This document shows positions 45,125-54,521 of a stretch of DNA of 64,000 nt, in pieces (position 1 is the first letter of the stretch; each line of letters begins with the position of its first letter). The notes under the pieces are model-generated. The model worked only from the letters and a program-made list of their open reading frames with translations. It ran no database searches and was not told where the DNA came from. The stretch covers positions 1-64,000 of the forward strand of contig JACPDI010000022.1 in the NCBI GenBank assembly GCA_016184105.1, given 5' to 3'. Made by a program: the position numbers and the translations under genes. This stretch comes from Acidobacteriota bacterium (GTDB lineage: Bacteria > Acidobacteriota > Vicinamibacteria > Vicinamibacterales > 2-12-FULL-66-21).

Positions 45125-48100
45125 CACATCTGCCGCCGATCGGAGAGCATCCGGTCGATGAACTGGAGGACGCGCACGACGTCGAACGGTTTTGCGAAGT
45201 GCGCGACCACCTGCTCACCCGTGGCCGTGGCCGCGGCGCCCGTCACGTCGCCGCTGATAATCGCGATCGGAAGCGAGGCGGTCGCGGGGTCTGTCTTCAG
45301 GAGGCGCACGACCTCATGGCCGTGCATGTCGGGGAGATTCAGATCCAGGAACAGCACGCCGGGGTGGTGACGCCGAGCGGCCTCAATACCTTCGGCGCCC
45401 GTGAGCGCCGTGAGTACCCGCACGCCGGGCCGGCGGGCCATCACGCGCTCGAGCAGGCGCAGGTTCGCCCGGTTGTCGTCGATGTACAGGATCGTGCCCA
45501 CCACGTCCGGCCGCGCGGGACTCGGGGCGCTGTCGCGTGGTGCCGGTGCGGCCCCGTCGCCCGCGGGCGCCGCCGCACGCGGCAACTCGATCCAGAACGA
45601 ACTGCCTGCTCCCTCCCGCGTCTCGAGTCCGATCTCGCCGCTCATCGCGCGGGCCAGCTCGCGAGCCACCGTCAACCCCAGGCCGGTACCCTCCGTCTGG
45701 CTCTGCTCGGCACCAAGGCGATCGAACGGCACGAACAGGCGCGGCACCTTATCGGGCGGAATGCCGGGCCCCGTGTCGGACACCACGATGCGCAGCCTGT
45801 CGAGGCCGTGCGCGAGGCAGGACACCTCGATCGAACCGCCGCGGTGGTTGTACTTCACCGCATTGGACAGGAGGTTGAGCAGCACCTGGGTGAGGCGATG
45901 ACGGTCCGCGAGCACGTGGTCCGTGCGCGCCTCGCCGTGCACCGGCTTCGATGACACTCCGCGTGCGGCGGCCAGCGGCGCGACCAGGGCGAGGCATCGG
46001 TCAACCAGGTCGGCCACGCCCACCGGTTCCAACGCCAGCGAGAGCTTGCCCGCTTCGATCCGGGCGATGTCGAGCACATCGTTGAGGAGGGCCAGCAGGT
46101 GCTCGCCCGCCTCCTTGATCTGCGCCACGCACTCCTTCTCCTCGGGGGACAGCGCCTCGATCTGGAGCAACTGCGTGAAGCCGAGGATCGCGTTCAGGGG
46201 CGTTCGAAAGTCGTGGCTCATGCGCGAGAGGAACCGGCTCTTCGCGCGGTTCGCCTGCTCGGCCTCCAGGCGCGCGAGCCGCGCTTCCTCTTCGGCCTTC
46301 TTCCGCCGTGTGATGTCGACGGCGATGCCGCCGATCGCGTACGGCTTCCCGCCGCCGTCCAGGAGCGGGAAGCGACTCACCATGAACACTCGCGGGCCCG
46401 CCGCGGAGGCGGCGTGTTCCTCCCACTGCATCGCCGCGCGCGATTCGCGCACTTCGCGATCGTGGGCCGCGTACACGGCCGCGAGCTCGGGCGGGAACAG
46501 CTCGTCGCTGTTCCGGCCGACGATCTCCTGCGGAGATCTGCCGGCGATCTCGCTGTAGAAGCGGTTGACGAGCAGGTAGCGCCCCTCGAGATCCTTGATG
46601 AAGATGGCGACCGGGCTGTTGTCCAGCACGGCCTGCAGTCGCTGCTGGGTTTCGGCGAGCACGCGCGCGGTGGCGCGCCGCTCCGTGATGTCGGTGGAGA
46701 TGCCCAGGAGGTAGCGCGGCCGCCCCTGGTCGTCGCGAATCGGGATCTTCCGCGTGTGCAGGAAGCGCTCGTCGCCCGACGCCGTGCGAATCGCCTCCTC
46801 CGGGATATCGACTACCCGGCCGGCGGCGAGCGTCACGCGATCCTGCTGGACGAAGAACTCCGCCTGCTCCCGCGGAAAGAAGTCGAAGTCGGTCCGGCCG
46901 ATCAACTCCTGGCGCGACAGCCCCAGCAGGTCTTCGCCCGCGCGGTTGAACCGCACGAACCGGAGGTCGCGCGCGTCCTTCACGAACAGCATCGCGGGCA
47001 GGGCCTCGACCACCGAATCGAGAAAGGCGTTCGCCTCGGCGAGCTGCGCCGTGCGCTCCTCGACGCGTCGCTCCAGGCTGGCGTTCAGCTCGCGCATGGC
47101 TTCCTCAGCTGTCCGCCGCTCGGCGTCCCGCTGCTCCAGGGCGGCAGTCATCCGATCGAACACGGCAGAAAGCCGCGCCAGCTCTCCGGATCCGATGCCG
47201 CCGCTGCGCGCCGAGTAATCCCCCGCCTCAACGCGGCCGGCGACATCGAGCAGTCGCCGCGCGGGGCGCAGCACGAGGGTGCGCGCGCCGACCCACGAAC
47301 CGGCAAAGGCGACCACGAGCGCCGCCACGAGCAGGAGGAGACCGCGTGCCACGAACCGCTGGTACTCGGCGTAGGCCGCAGAGGCCGGGATGCCGACGCT
47401 GACGTAGCCGAACGTCTCTCCGGACGATGCGACGGCGACGTACGCATGGAGGCGCGTGATGCCATCGATGCCGGGCGCTTCCACCGTACCGTGATCCGTC
47501 CCTCGCATCCGGCTCGTCATCTCAGTTGGCAGGCGGTGGCCCGTATAGCGCAACGGGTCCGGATGGCGCGCCATGATGGTGCCGGTCCGGTCCGCCACGA
47601 CGAGCGAGGCGCCTTCAGGCAGGCGCGCTTCCGCGGCCAGCTCGTTCAGCCAGTGCTCGTCGACCGCCGCGAAGAGCACGCGCGCGACGGCGCCGTCCCT
47701 CGAGAGCACGGGAATCGCCACGTTGAGCGCGTAGCGCGCGGTGAGAAGGCCCTTCTGGAACTCGCCCGCCGCAAACCGCCGCGTGCGAACCGCGCGAATG
47801 AAGAACGTCAGGTCCGACACGTCGATCGGCGGCACGAACGGCAGCGCGCTGCACAGCAACGCGCCGCCCGGCCCGGCGACGCCTACATTTGCCAGCCCAT
47901 GATGATGCGGCAGGATTGCGGCGAGGTACGCGCTGCACTCGCGCGCATTGCCCTGGCGCACGACCGGCACGTCGGCCAGGCCGTACAGCATGCCGCGCAC
48001 CTCGTCGAGTGTCCGCTCCTGCGCTGCGGCGCTCACTCGCGCGAGGCTCATGCCGTGCTCGCGCGTCTTTTCCGCGATCGATCGCTGCTGGACCACGCCT

Positions 48101-48177
48101 GCCCACACCGCGAGGCCAAGCACCGGCGTCAGCGCGAGCACGATCAGGGCGCCGAGGCGGGTTGACAGGCTATCCAT
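45124..48177 (-). CDS. Hybrid sensor histidine kinase (dCache-HAMP-PAS-PAS-HisKA-HATPase-REC)
   Basis: 1017 residues. Two membrane helices (about 8-28 and 275-300) enclose a dCache-like periplasmic sensor domain. HAMP, two PAS domains (about 390-640, each ending in a PAC-like RYLLGISTDITER or YAIGGIAVDITRR), HisKA with phospho-acceptor His in SRMSHDFRTPLN, an ATPase domain (NLLSNAVKYN, SDTGPGIPPDK, GTGLGL) and a C-terminal receiver with Asp in LFLDLNLPDMHG follow. The signal is unknown. The gene faces norZ and is divergent from the pyruvate oxidoreductase gene, so it may control either neighbourhood. Confidence 0.92.
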   Translation of the reverse strand: MDSLSTRLGALIVLALTPVLGLAVWAGVVQQRSIAEKTREHGMSLARVSAAAQERTLDEVRGMLYGLADVPVVRQGNARECSAYLAAILPHHHGLANVGVAGPGGALLCSALPFVPPIDVSDLTFFIRAVRTRRFAAGEFQKGLLTARYALNVAIPVLSRDGAVARVLFAAVDEHWLNELAAEARLPEGASLVVADRTGTIMARHPDPLRYTGHRLPTEMTSRMRGTDHGTVEAPGIDGITRLHAYVAVASSGETFGYVSVGIPASAAYAEYQRFVARGLLLLVAALVVAFAGSWVGARTLVLRPARRLLDVAGRVEAGDYSARSGGIGSGELARLSAVFDRMTAALEQRDAERRTAEEAMRELNASLERRVEERTAQLAEANAFLDSVVEALPAMLFVKDARDLRFVRFNRAGEDLLGLSRQELIGRTDFDFFPREQAEFFVQQDRVTLAAGRVVDIPEEAIRTASGDERFLHTRKIPIRDDQGRPRYLLGISTDITERRATARVLAETQQRLQAVLDNSPVAIFIKDLEGRYLLVNRFYSEIAGRSPQEIVGRNSDELFPPELAAVYAAHDREVRESRAAMQWEEHAASAAGPRVFMVSRFPLLDGGGKPYAIGGIAVDITRRKKAEEEARLARLEAEQANRAKSRFLSRMSHDFRTPLNAILGFTQLLQIEALSPEEKECVAQIKEAGEHLLALLNDVLDIARIEAGKLSLALEPVGVADLVDRCLALVAPLAAARGVSSKPVHGEARTDHVLADRHRLTQVLLNLLSNAVKYNHRGGSIEVSCLAHGLDRLRIVVSDTGPGIPPDKVPRLFVPFDRLGAEQSQTEGTGLGLTVARELARAMSGEIGLETREGAGSSFWIELPRAAAPAGDGAAPAPRDSAPSPARPDVVGTILYIDDNRANLRLLERVMARRPGVRVLTALTGAEGIEAARRHHPGVLFLDLNLPDMHGHEVVRLLKTDPATASLPIAIISGDVTGAAATATGEQVVAHFAKPFDVVRVLQFIDRMLSDRRQM

Positions 48178-48499
48178 CAGAAATTGAAGGGGTGGAGCCC
48201 GCTCGAATCACCGTCTGCGTTCATGCTGTCGTGGGGGGAGCGGCCGATACGGAGATTTTGCCTGCCCGAAACGGGACTGTCACTCGGATTCTGAGCTTCG
48301 CCTTCCTCTTCGGATGCGCTGACGGCGACAATCCAGCATCCGGCCTGAGGCGCCCGGACCCACCTGACGGTAATTCGGCACCTTCCCTGAACGGCCGTCT
48401 CGACACCGGCCAAATCGCTGATTTCAGGGGCATTTCCGCGCCCTGCCGCGTGGGCACGGCCGTTGCCTCGTGACCGGTGTTTCCAGGAGGAATTTGTCT
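48178..48499 (+). other. Intergenic region with regulatory signals for nifJ and the sensor kinase
   Basis: A 322-base gap between divergent genes. Besides the sigma-54 site and ribosome binding site listed separately, I see no gene. GCCTGCCCGAAACGGGACTG near 48261-48280 contains a short palindrome (CCCGAAACGGG), and the following CGGGACTGTCAC is shared with the palindrome at 45095. Confidence 0.5.
48452..48467 (+). promoter_or_regulatory. Sigma-54 (-24/-12) promoter upstream of the pyruvate oxidoreductase gene
   Basis: GGGCACGGCCGTTGCC matches the sigma-54 consensus TGGCACG-N4-TTGC(A/T). GG at 48453-48454 and GC at 48465-48466 are exactly ten bases apart. A transcript starting about 12 bases downstream would have a leader of roughly 22 bases containing AGGAGGAA at 48486-48493, then the ATG at 48500. 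Confidence 0.6.
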
Positions 48500-51400
48500 A
48501 TGACGCGCCCGTGGCTGACCCTCGACGGCAACGAAGCGACCGCGAGAGTCGCCTACCAGCTCAGCGAAGTGATCGCGATCTACCCCATCACGCCCTCGTC
48601 CAACATGGGCGAGTGGGCCGATCAGTGGGCTTCCGAGCACCGGCCGAACTTGTGGGGGACGCCTCCCACGGTCGTCGAGATGCAGAGCGAAGGGGGCGCG
48701 GCGGGCGCCTGCCACGGCGCGATGCAGGCCGGCGCGCTCGCGACGACGTTCACGGCGAGCCAGGGCCTCCTCCTGATGATCCCGAACATGTTCAAGATCG
48801 CCGGCGAGCTGACGCCGGCGGTGTTCCACGTGTCGGCACGCGCGGTTGCAACGCACGCGATCTCGATCTTCGGGGATCACTCCGACGTGATGTCGGTGCG
48901 CACCACCGGGTGGGCGCTCCTCGCCTCCAATTCCGTGCAGGAGGCCCAGGACATGGCGGCCATCGCGCACGCCTCGACGCTCGAGACCCGCGTGCCCGTG
49001 CTGCACTTTTTCGACGGGTTCCGCACGTCGCACGAAGTCGCCAAGATCCAGGCGCTGACCAGCGAGGAGCTGCACGACCTCATCCCCGACGGGTTGATTG
49101 AAGCGCACCGCACGCGCGCGCTCTCGCCCGACAGGCCGGTGCTCCGCGGCTCGGCGCAGAACCCGGACGTGTTCTTCCAGGCCCGCGAAGCCGCGACGCC
49201 GTACTATCTCGCCGGCCCCGCGCTCGTGCAGCGCGTCATGGACCGATTCGCCACGATCACCGGCCGCAAGTACCGCATCTTCGAGTACTACGGCGCGCCG
49301 GACGCGGACCGCGTCATTGTCGCGATGGGCTCGGCTGCGGGCGCGATCGACGAAGCGGTGGACAAGCTCAATCGGTCCGGTGAGAAGGTCGGCGTGCTGA
49401 AGATCCGCCTGTTCCGCCCGTTCAGCGCCGTGCACTTCATGCGCGCGCTCCCCGCCACCGTGCGCGGGATCGCGGTCCTCGATCGCACGAAGGAACCAGG
49501 CGCGGCCGGCGAGCCGCTATACCAGGACGTCCTGACCGCGATCGCCGAGCAGGGCTCCCTGCTGCAGCCGGCGGAGCGCCCCACGGTCATCGGCGGCCGC
49601 TACGGTCTGGGCTCCAAGGAATTCACGCCCGCCATGGCCAAGGCCGTGTTCGACGAGCTGAAGCGCCCGGCGCCGCGCAACCACTTCACCGCCGGCATCG
49701 TCGACGACGTGTCGTTCTCGAGCCTTGATCATGACGAGGAGTTCTCGACCGAGCACCCCGACACTGTGCGCGCCGTGCTGTACGGGCTCGGCTCCGACGG
49801 CACCGTAGGCGCGAACAAGAACACGATCAAGATCATCGGCGAATCGACCGAGCAGTACGCCCAGGGGTACTTCGTCTACGACTCGAAGAAGTCCGGATCG
49901 ACGACGATTTCGCACCTGCGCTTCGGCCCGCATCCGATCCGATCGACGTATCTCGTGTCGCGCGCCGGATTCATCGGGTGTCACCAGTGGGAGCTGCTCG
50001 AGCGGATGGACGTGCTCGAAGCCGCGACGCCTGGCAGCACGCTGCTGCTCAACAGCCCGTATCCGGCCGGCGAGGTCTGGGGGAAGCTGCCGGGACGGAT
50101 CCAGCGCGTCATCGCGGACCTCAAGATGAAGGTGTACACGATTGACGCGACCGCGGTGGCCAACGCCACAGGAATGGGCAAGCGCGTCAACACGATCCTG
50201 CAGACGTGCTTCTTCGCGCTTTCAGGCGTGCTGCCCAAAGACGACGCGATCGCCGCCATCAAGAAGGCGGTGCAGAAGACCTACGGCGCCAAGGGAGAGA
50301 ACGTCGTCCAGCAGAACTTCAACGCGATCGACCAGGCACTCGCCCACCTGCACGAGGTGGCCGTGCCCGCCACCTTCGATCTGAACCTCGAGAACGGGAC
50401 GGCGCCGTGGGACGAGGCCCCGGAGTTCGTGCGCAACGTCCTCGCACCGATGATCATCGGCAAGGGGGACCGGCTGCCGGTCAGCGCGATGCCGATCGAC
50501 GGCACGTTCCCGGTCGGCACGGCCAGGTGGGAGAAGCGGAATCTCGCGGACCAGATCCCGGCATGGACCGAGCCGATCTGCATCCAGTGCGGCAAGTGCG
50601 CCCTCGTGTGCCCGCACGCGGCCATCCGCATCAAGGCATACCCGCCGGCGCTGCTCGCCGGCGCGCCCGCGACGTTCAAATCGATGGACTACAAGGGCGC
50701 GGAGTACGCCGGGCAGAAGTACACCATCCAGGTGGCGCCTGAGGACTGCACGGGCTGCGAATTGTGCGCCGAGGTCTGCCCCGCCGCCGACAAGAAGACC
50801 GGGCAGCGCGCCCTCGAGATGAAGCCGCAGCGCGACCTGCGCGCGGCTGAGAGCGCGAACTGGAATTTCTTCCTCGGGCTGCCCGAAGTCGATCGCGTCA
50901 CCGCGAAGAAGACCACCGTCAAGGGCTCGCAGTTCCTCGAGCCGCTGTTCGAGTTCTCGGGCGCGTGCTCCGGCTGCGGCGAGACGCCGTACGTCAAGCT
51001 GGCGACCCAGCTGTTCGGCGATCGGATGGTCGTCGCCAATGCGACCGGCTGCTCGTCGATCTACGGCGGCAACCTGCCGACCACTCCGTGGACGACGGAT
51101 GCCTGCGGGCGGGGGCCCGCGTGGTCGAACTCGCTCTTCGAGGACAACGCCGAATTCGGCTTTGGCATGCGGCTGACCATCGACCAGCTCGCCGAGGAAG
51201 CGCGCGCCCTGCTCGCGCGGCTCCGCGCGGTGGCCGGCGAGGGGCTCGCCGCCGCGATCCTCGACGCCGTGCAGGCCGACGAGCAGGCGATCAGCGAGCA
51301 GCGCGAGCGGATTGTGGCGCTGAAGCGGATGCTGGAATGGTCGCTGAAACGCCGGCCGCGCGGAGAGACGGCGGACGCCGAGCGCCGGCTGCTCTCGCTG

Positions 51401-52099
51401 GCGGACTACCTCGTGCGCAAGTCGGTGTGGATCATCGGCGGCGACGGCTGGGCGTACGACATCGGGTACGGCGGGCTGGACCACGTCCTCGCGTCCGGGC
51501 GTGACGTCAACGTGCTCGTGCTCGACACCGAGGTGTACTCCAACACCGGCGGGCAGATGTCGAAGGCGACGCCCCGCGCGGCGGTGGCGAAGTTTGCGGC
51601 CGGCGGCAAGCCGCTCGCGAAGAAGGACCTCGGCCTGATCGCGATGACCTACGGCAACATCTACGTCGCGTCGGTGGCCATGGGCGCCAACGACGCGCAG
51701 ACCGTCAAGGCGTTCATGGAGGCGGAGTCCTACAACGGCCCCTCGCTCATCATCTCCTACGGGCACTGCATCGCCCACGGGATCGACATCAGCAAGGGGC
51801 TCAAGCAGCAGGCGAACGCGGTGGCGTGCGGTCACTGGCCGCTGTACCGCTTCGATCCGCGGCTGGCGGCACACGGCAAGAACCCGCTGTCGCTCGACTC
51901 GAAGCCGCCGAAGATCTCGTTCATCGATTACGCGTACCAGGAAACGCGGTACCGGATGCTCGCGTCGGCCGACAAGAAGGCTGCGCAGACGCTCGCCGAG
52001 CTCGCGCAGCAGGACGTGACGCTGCGGTGGAAGATGTACGAGCAGCTTGCGAAGCTGTACGAGACGACCGCCACGGGGGCGGCTGCCGTGAAGGCGTGA
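48500..52099 (+). CDS. nifJ: Pyruvate:ferredoxin (flavodoxin) oxidoreductase, single chain
   Basis: 1199 residues from ATG 48500, behind AGGAGGAA. It oxidises pyruvate with CoA to acetyl-CoA and CO2, reducing ferredoxin. Domains in order: alpha (AIYPITPSSNMGEWADQW), gamma (SGSTTISHLRFGPHPIRS), a two-[4Fe-4S] insert near residues 690-770 (CIQCGKCALVCPHAAIR and CTGCELCAEVCP), and the TPP-binding beta part with CSGCGETPYVKL and GDGWAYDIGYGG. This is an oxygen-sensitive enzyme of fermentation or reductive metabolism. It stands next to the hyp operon. Confidence 0.95.
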   Translation: MTRPWLTLDGNEATARVAYQLSEVIAIYPITPSSNMGEWADQWASEHRPNLWGTPPTVVEMQSEGGAAGACHGAMQAGALATTFTASQGLLLMIPNMFKIAGELTPAVFHVSARAVATHAISIFGDHSDVMSVRTTGWALLASNSVQEAQDMAAIAHASTLETRVPVLHFFDGFRTSHEVAKIQALTSEELHDLIPDGLIEAHRTRALSPDRPVLRGSAQNPDVFFQAREAATPYYLAGPALVQRVMDRFATITGRKYRIFEYYGAPDADRVIVAMGSAAGAIDEAVDKLNRSGEKVGVLKIRLFRPFSAVHFMRALPATVRGIAVLDRTKEPGAAGEPLYQDVLTAIAEQGSLLQPAERPTVIGGRYGLGSKEFTPAMAKAVFDELKRPAPRNHFTAGIVDDVSFSSLDHDEEFSTEHPDTVRAVLYGLGSDGTVGANKNTIKIIGESTEQYAQGYFVYDSKKSGSTTISHLRFGPHPIRSTYLVSRAGFIGCHQWELLERMDVLEAATPGSTLLLNSPYPAGEVWGKLPGRIQRVIADLKMKVYTIDATAVANATGMGKRVNTILQTCFFALSGVLPKDDAIAAIKKAVQKTYGAKGENVVQQNFNAIDQALAHLHEVAVPATFDLNLENGTAPWDEAPEFVRNVLAPMIIGKGDRLPVSAMPIDGTFPVGTARWEKRNLADQIPAWTEPICIQCGKCALVCPHAAIRIKAYPPALLAGAPATFKSMDYKGAEYAGQKYTIQVAPEDCTGCELCAEVCPAADKKTGQRALEMKPQRDLRAAESANWNFFLGLPEVDRVTAKKTTVKGSQFLEPLFEFSGACSGCGETPYVKLATQLFGDRMVVANATGCSSIYGGNLPTTPWTTDACGRGPAWSNSLFEDNAEFGFGMRLTIDQLAEEARALLARLRAVAGEGLAAAILDAVQADEQAISEQRERIVALKRMLEWSLKRRPRGETADAERRLLSLADYLVRKSVWIIGGDGWAYDIGYGGLDHVLASGRDVNVLVLDTEVYSNTGGQMSKATPRAAVAKFAAGGKPLAKKDLGLIAMTYGNIYVASVAMGANDAQTVKAFMEAESYNGPSLIISYGHCIAHGIDISKGLKQQANAVACGHWPLYRFDPRLAAHGKNPLSLDSKPPKISFIDYAYQETRYRMLASADKKAAQTLAELAQQDVTLRWKMYEQLAKLYETTATGAAAVKA

Positions 52100-52108
52100 G
52101 GAGGAGTG

Positions 52109-52642
52109 ATGTCTGGCGCCATGTACGTCGTCCTCGTGCTCGTCGGGGTCGCCGCGTTCTTCGTGGTCATGGCGCTGCGGGCGTACGTCACATACCGCGG
52201 CGTGCGCGTCGTGACGTGCCCTGAGACCAAGCGGCCCGCTGCCGTCCGTGTGGATGCGGCGCACGCGGCGGTCAGCGCCGCGTGGGACCACACCGAGTTG
52301 CGGCTCGACCAGTGCTCGCGCTGGCCGGAACGCGGCGACTGCGCGCAGCCCTGCCTGCACGAGATCGCGGCCGCCCCGCAGGACTGCCTCGTCCGATCGA
52401 TCCTCGGGCGGTGGTTCGCGGGCAAGACGTGCGTGTTCTGCCACAAGCCGATCGCGCTCTTCACGCACGCCCAGCAGCCGGCGCTGCGCGATCCCGACGG
52501 CCACACGTTCGACTTCGCCGCCCTGCCCGCCGAGGACCTGATCGCGCGATTGCCGGAGTTCGATCCCGTCTGCTTCGATTGTCACATCGCGGAGCAGTTC
52601 CGGGCCGACTACCCGGAACGCGTTCTAGACAGAAGGTTCTGA
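52109..52642 (+). CDS. Small membrane-anchored cysteine-rich protein
   Basis: 177 residues from ATG 52109, with AGGAGGA just upstream, nine bases after the nifJ stop, so probably co-transcribed. One N-terminal membrane helix (MYVVLVLVGVAAFFVVMAL) precedes a soluble part with several cysteines: CSRWPERGDCAQPC, CVFCH and VCFDCH. The CxxCH-like pairs could bind haem or metal, but the protein probably faces the cytoplasm, so a metal site is more likely. Function unknown. The end overlaps hypB on the other strand. Confidence 0.7.
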   Translation: MSGAMYVVLVLVGVAAFFVVMALRAYVTYRGVRVVTCPETKRPAAVRVDAAHAAVSAAWDHTELRLDQCSRWPERGDCAQPCLHEIAAAPQDCLVRSILGRWFAGKTCVFCHKPIALFTHAQQPALRDPDGHTFDFAALPAEDLIARLPEFDPVCFDCHIAEQFRADYPERVLDRRF

Positions 52643-53332
52643 ACGGAAGGTTCTCGACGGGTCCTGCAGCCATTCGATCCACTCGTCCAGGCCCTCGCCG
52701 GTCGTCGCGGAGAAGGGCAGCATCCGGGGCTCGGGCATGACGCGCTGCAGCGCGTCCCAGATGTGGTCCACCGAGACGCCGGGCAGGTGAGGGAGCAGGT
52801 CCACCTTCGTGACGAGGACGAGGTCGGCCTTCTTGAACATCACGGGGTACTTCAGCGGCTTGTCCTCGCCTTCGGTCACCGAGAGCGCGACGACGTTGGC
52901 ACGCTCGCCCAGGTCGTAGACGGCAGGGCACACGAGATTCCCGACGTTTTCGATGAAGAGGATGTCGAGGCCGCTCCACGCCATGTGATGCAGCGCGTGG
53001 TGCACCATCGCGGCGTCGAGATGGCAGGCGTTGCCCGTCGTGATCGATCGTGACGGCACGCCCGCGCGCTGCAGCCGCGCGGCATCGTGATCCGTCGCCA
53101 GATCGCCGGCAATCGCACCCAGCTTCCGGCGCCCGGCGAGCCGGCGCGCGGTGGCTTCGAGCACGGCCGTCTTGCCTGCCCCCGGCGATCCCATCAGGTT
53201 CACGGCCAGTACACCGGCGGCGGCGAAGTGCTCGCGGTTGTGCGCGGCCTGCCGATCGTTCTCCGAGAGCACCCGATCGTGGACGTCCACCGACACCAGG
53301 TGCGGGTCGCCGCATCCGCACGATTCACACAT
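52625..53332 (-). CDS. hypB: Hydrogenase nickel-incorporation GTPase HypB
   Basis: 235 residues from ATG 53332. The N-terminal MCESCGCGD is the CxxCGC high-affinity nickel site. The SIMIBI GTPase core has the P-loop GSPGAGKTAVLE, the metal-site ACHLDAAMVH, IENVGNLVCP (nickel-binding Cys) and TKVDLL. HypB with HypA delivers nickel to the hydrogenase large subunit. It has no His-rich storage stretch. It is the last gene of the hyp operon and overlaps hypA by eight bases. Confidence 0.94.
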   Translation of the reverse strand: MCESCGCGDPHLVSVDVHDRVLSENDRQAAHNREHFAAAGVLAVNLMGSPGAGKTAVLEATARRLAGRRKLGAIAGDLATDHDAARLQRAGVPSRSITTGNACHLDAAMVHHALHHMAWSGLDILFIENVGNLVCPAVYDLGERANVVALSVTEGEDKPLKYPVMFKKADLVLVTKVDLLPHLPGVSVDHIWDALQRVMPEPRMLPFSATTGEGLDEWIEWLQDPSRTFRSEPSV

Positions 53333-53672
53333 GTTCGACCTCCACGTCGATGGTCTCCAGCACGATTTCGTCACCTTCGAGCAGCCGGACGCCGCCCCCG
53401 CACGAGGGGCACGCGAGCCGCGCCCCTGCCGGCGCGTCGCGGTCGCAGGCCGGGCAGCGCCACAGCGCCGGCACGGAGGCGATCTCCAGCTCCGCGCCGT
53501 CGCACACCGAGCCCGGGGCGCACAGCTCGTACGCGGTCCGCAGGAGGCCTGGATCGACGCCCGACAACTCTCCGAGCCGCAGCCGCAGGCGCCGCACGCT
53601 GCGCACGTCGTATCCGCGCAACGAGTCCTGCACGCGATTCAGCAACGACTGGACGATCGAGTACTCATGCAC
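53325..53672 (-). CDS. hypA: Hydrogenase nickel-insertion protein HypA
   Basis: 115 residues starting MHEYSIVQSLL (His2 binds nickel; HEY is the HypA mark). The zinc domain has WRCPACD and LACPSCGG. It carries nickel to the hydrogenase with HypB. Its start overlaps the crotonase gene by eight bases and its end overlaps hypB by eight, so translation is coupled through the three genes. Confidence 0.94.
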   Translation of the reverse strand: MHEYSIVQSLLNRVQDSLRGYDVRSVRRLRLRLGELSGVDPGLLRTAYELCAPGSVCDGAELEIASVPALWRCPACDRDAPAGARLACPSCGGGVRLLEGDEIVLETIDVEVEHV

Positions 53673-54495
53673 CGAAGACCGGCTCCTTCTTCGCGAAGAA
53701 GGCTTCGAGACCCGCCGCGAACTCGGGCTCGTCGGCGATGCGACTCAATTGCTCCAGCTCGGCGTCCAGGTGCGCGTCGAGCCGATCGACGCCGTCCGCG
53801 CGGTTCATCAACGCCTTGGCGATGCCGTACGACCGGGTGGGGCCGGCAGCGAGCTGGCGCGCGATCTCGCTCACCGACGCGTCGAACAACGCATCGGGAA
53901 CCACGCGAGTCACCAGTCCGATCTCGCGGGCACTCGACGCCGGCATCTTGGGGTTCAGGAGCATCAGCTCCAGAGACCGGCGCAGCCCGATCAGCCGCGG
54001 CAGCAGGAACGTGGAGCTCTCCGCGCCGGTCAGGCCCGTCCTGGAATAGGCCCACTCGAACGTGGAGCGCGCGGACGCCAGCACGACGTCGCACGACATC
54101 GCCAGCCCGAAGCCGCCCGCGGCCGCGATCCCGTCCACGGCGGCCACGACGGGCTTCGGCGCCCGGCGAATCTCGCTGATGGTGCTGTGGAGGTACTCGA
54201 GAATCTGCTTGAAGACCTCCCCATAACCCGACGGGACCGGGCGCGCGCCAGGCGTGAGGTAGCCCAGATCCCGTTCGACCCCGCCCGCGCGGATGTACTT
54301 GAGATCCGCGCCGCTGCAGAACACGCCGCCGATGCCGCGCAGGATCATCACCCGCACCGCCGGATCGCGCGCCAGCTGCAGCGCTGCCGCGCGGAGGTCG
54401 CGCGCCGTGTCCACGTCGAGCGAATTGAACCGCGCCGGCCGATCGATCGTGACCGTCCCGATCGCCTCTTCCCGTGCGACGTGAATATGGCTCAT
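53665..54495 (-). CDS. Crotonase-fold protein in the hyp operon: candidate HypX C-terminal-domain equivalent
   Basis: 276 residues of the enoyl-CoA hydratase/isomerase superfamily: ARFNSLDVDTARDL, oxyanion-hole segments GVFCSGADLKYI and GIAAAGGFGLAMSCD, and WAYSRTGLTGAESSTFLLP. The usual hydratase PGAGGTQ loop is absent. A Tyr followed nine residues later by Glu (Y..GAE) recalls the Tyr and Glu reported for the HypX crotonase domain, though I am aligning from memory. In HypX this domain releases CO from formyl-CoA. Here it is a separate gene following a formyltransferase gene and overlapping hypA. Ordinary fatty-acid hydratase is the alternative; the operon position argues against it. Confidence 0.75.
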   Translation of the reverse strand: MSHIHVAREEAIGTVTIDRPARFNSLDVDTARDLRAAALQLARDPAVRVMILRGIGGVFCSGADLKYIRAGGVERDLGYLTPGARPVPSGYGEVFKQILEYLHSTISEIRRAPKPVVAAVDGIAAAGGFGLAMSCDVVLASARSTFEWAYSRTGLTGAESSTFLLPRLIGLRRSLELMLLNPKMPASSAREIGLVTRVVPDALFDASVSEIARQLAAGPTRSYGIAKALMNRADGVDRLDAHLDAELEQLSRIADEPEFAAGLEAFFAKKEPVFGA

Positions 54496-54521
54496 GGATG
54501 CCCTCGCCAGCCTGCGGCCCT

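Noticed and set aside
50222-52585. 787-codon open frame antisense to nifJ
   Set aside because: Arg/Asp/His-rich shadow frame with no family motif opposite conserved NifJ domains.
52109-52642. CxxCH-like pairs in the small membrane protein read as c-type haem sites
   Set aside because: There is no export signal beyond one N-terminal helix, and the positive residues after the helix place the rest in the cytoplasm, where c-haem is not attached.
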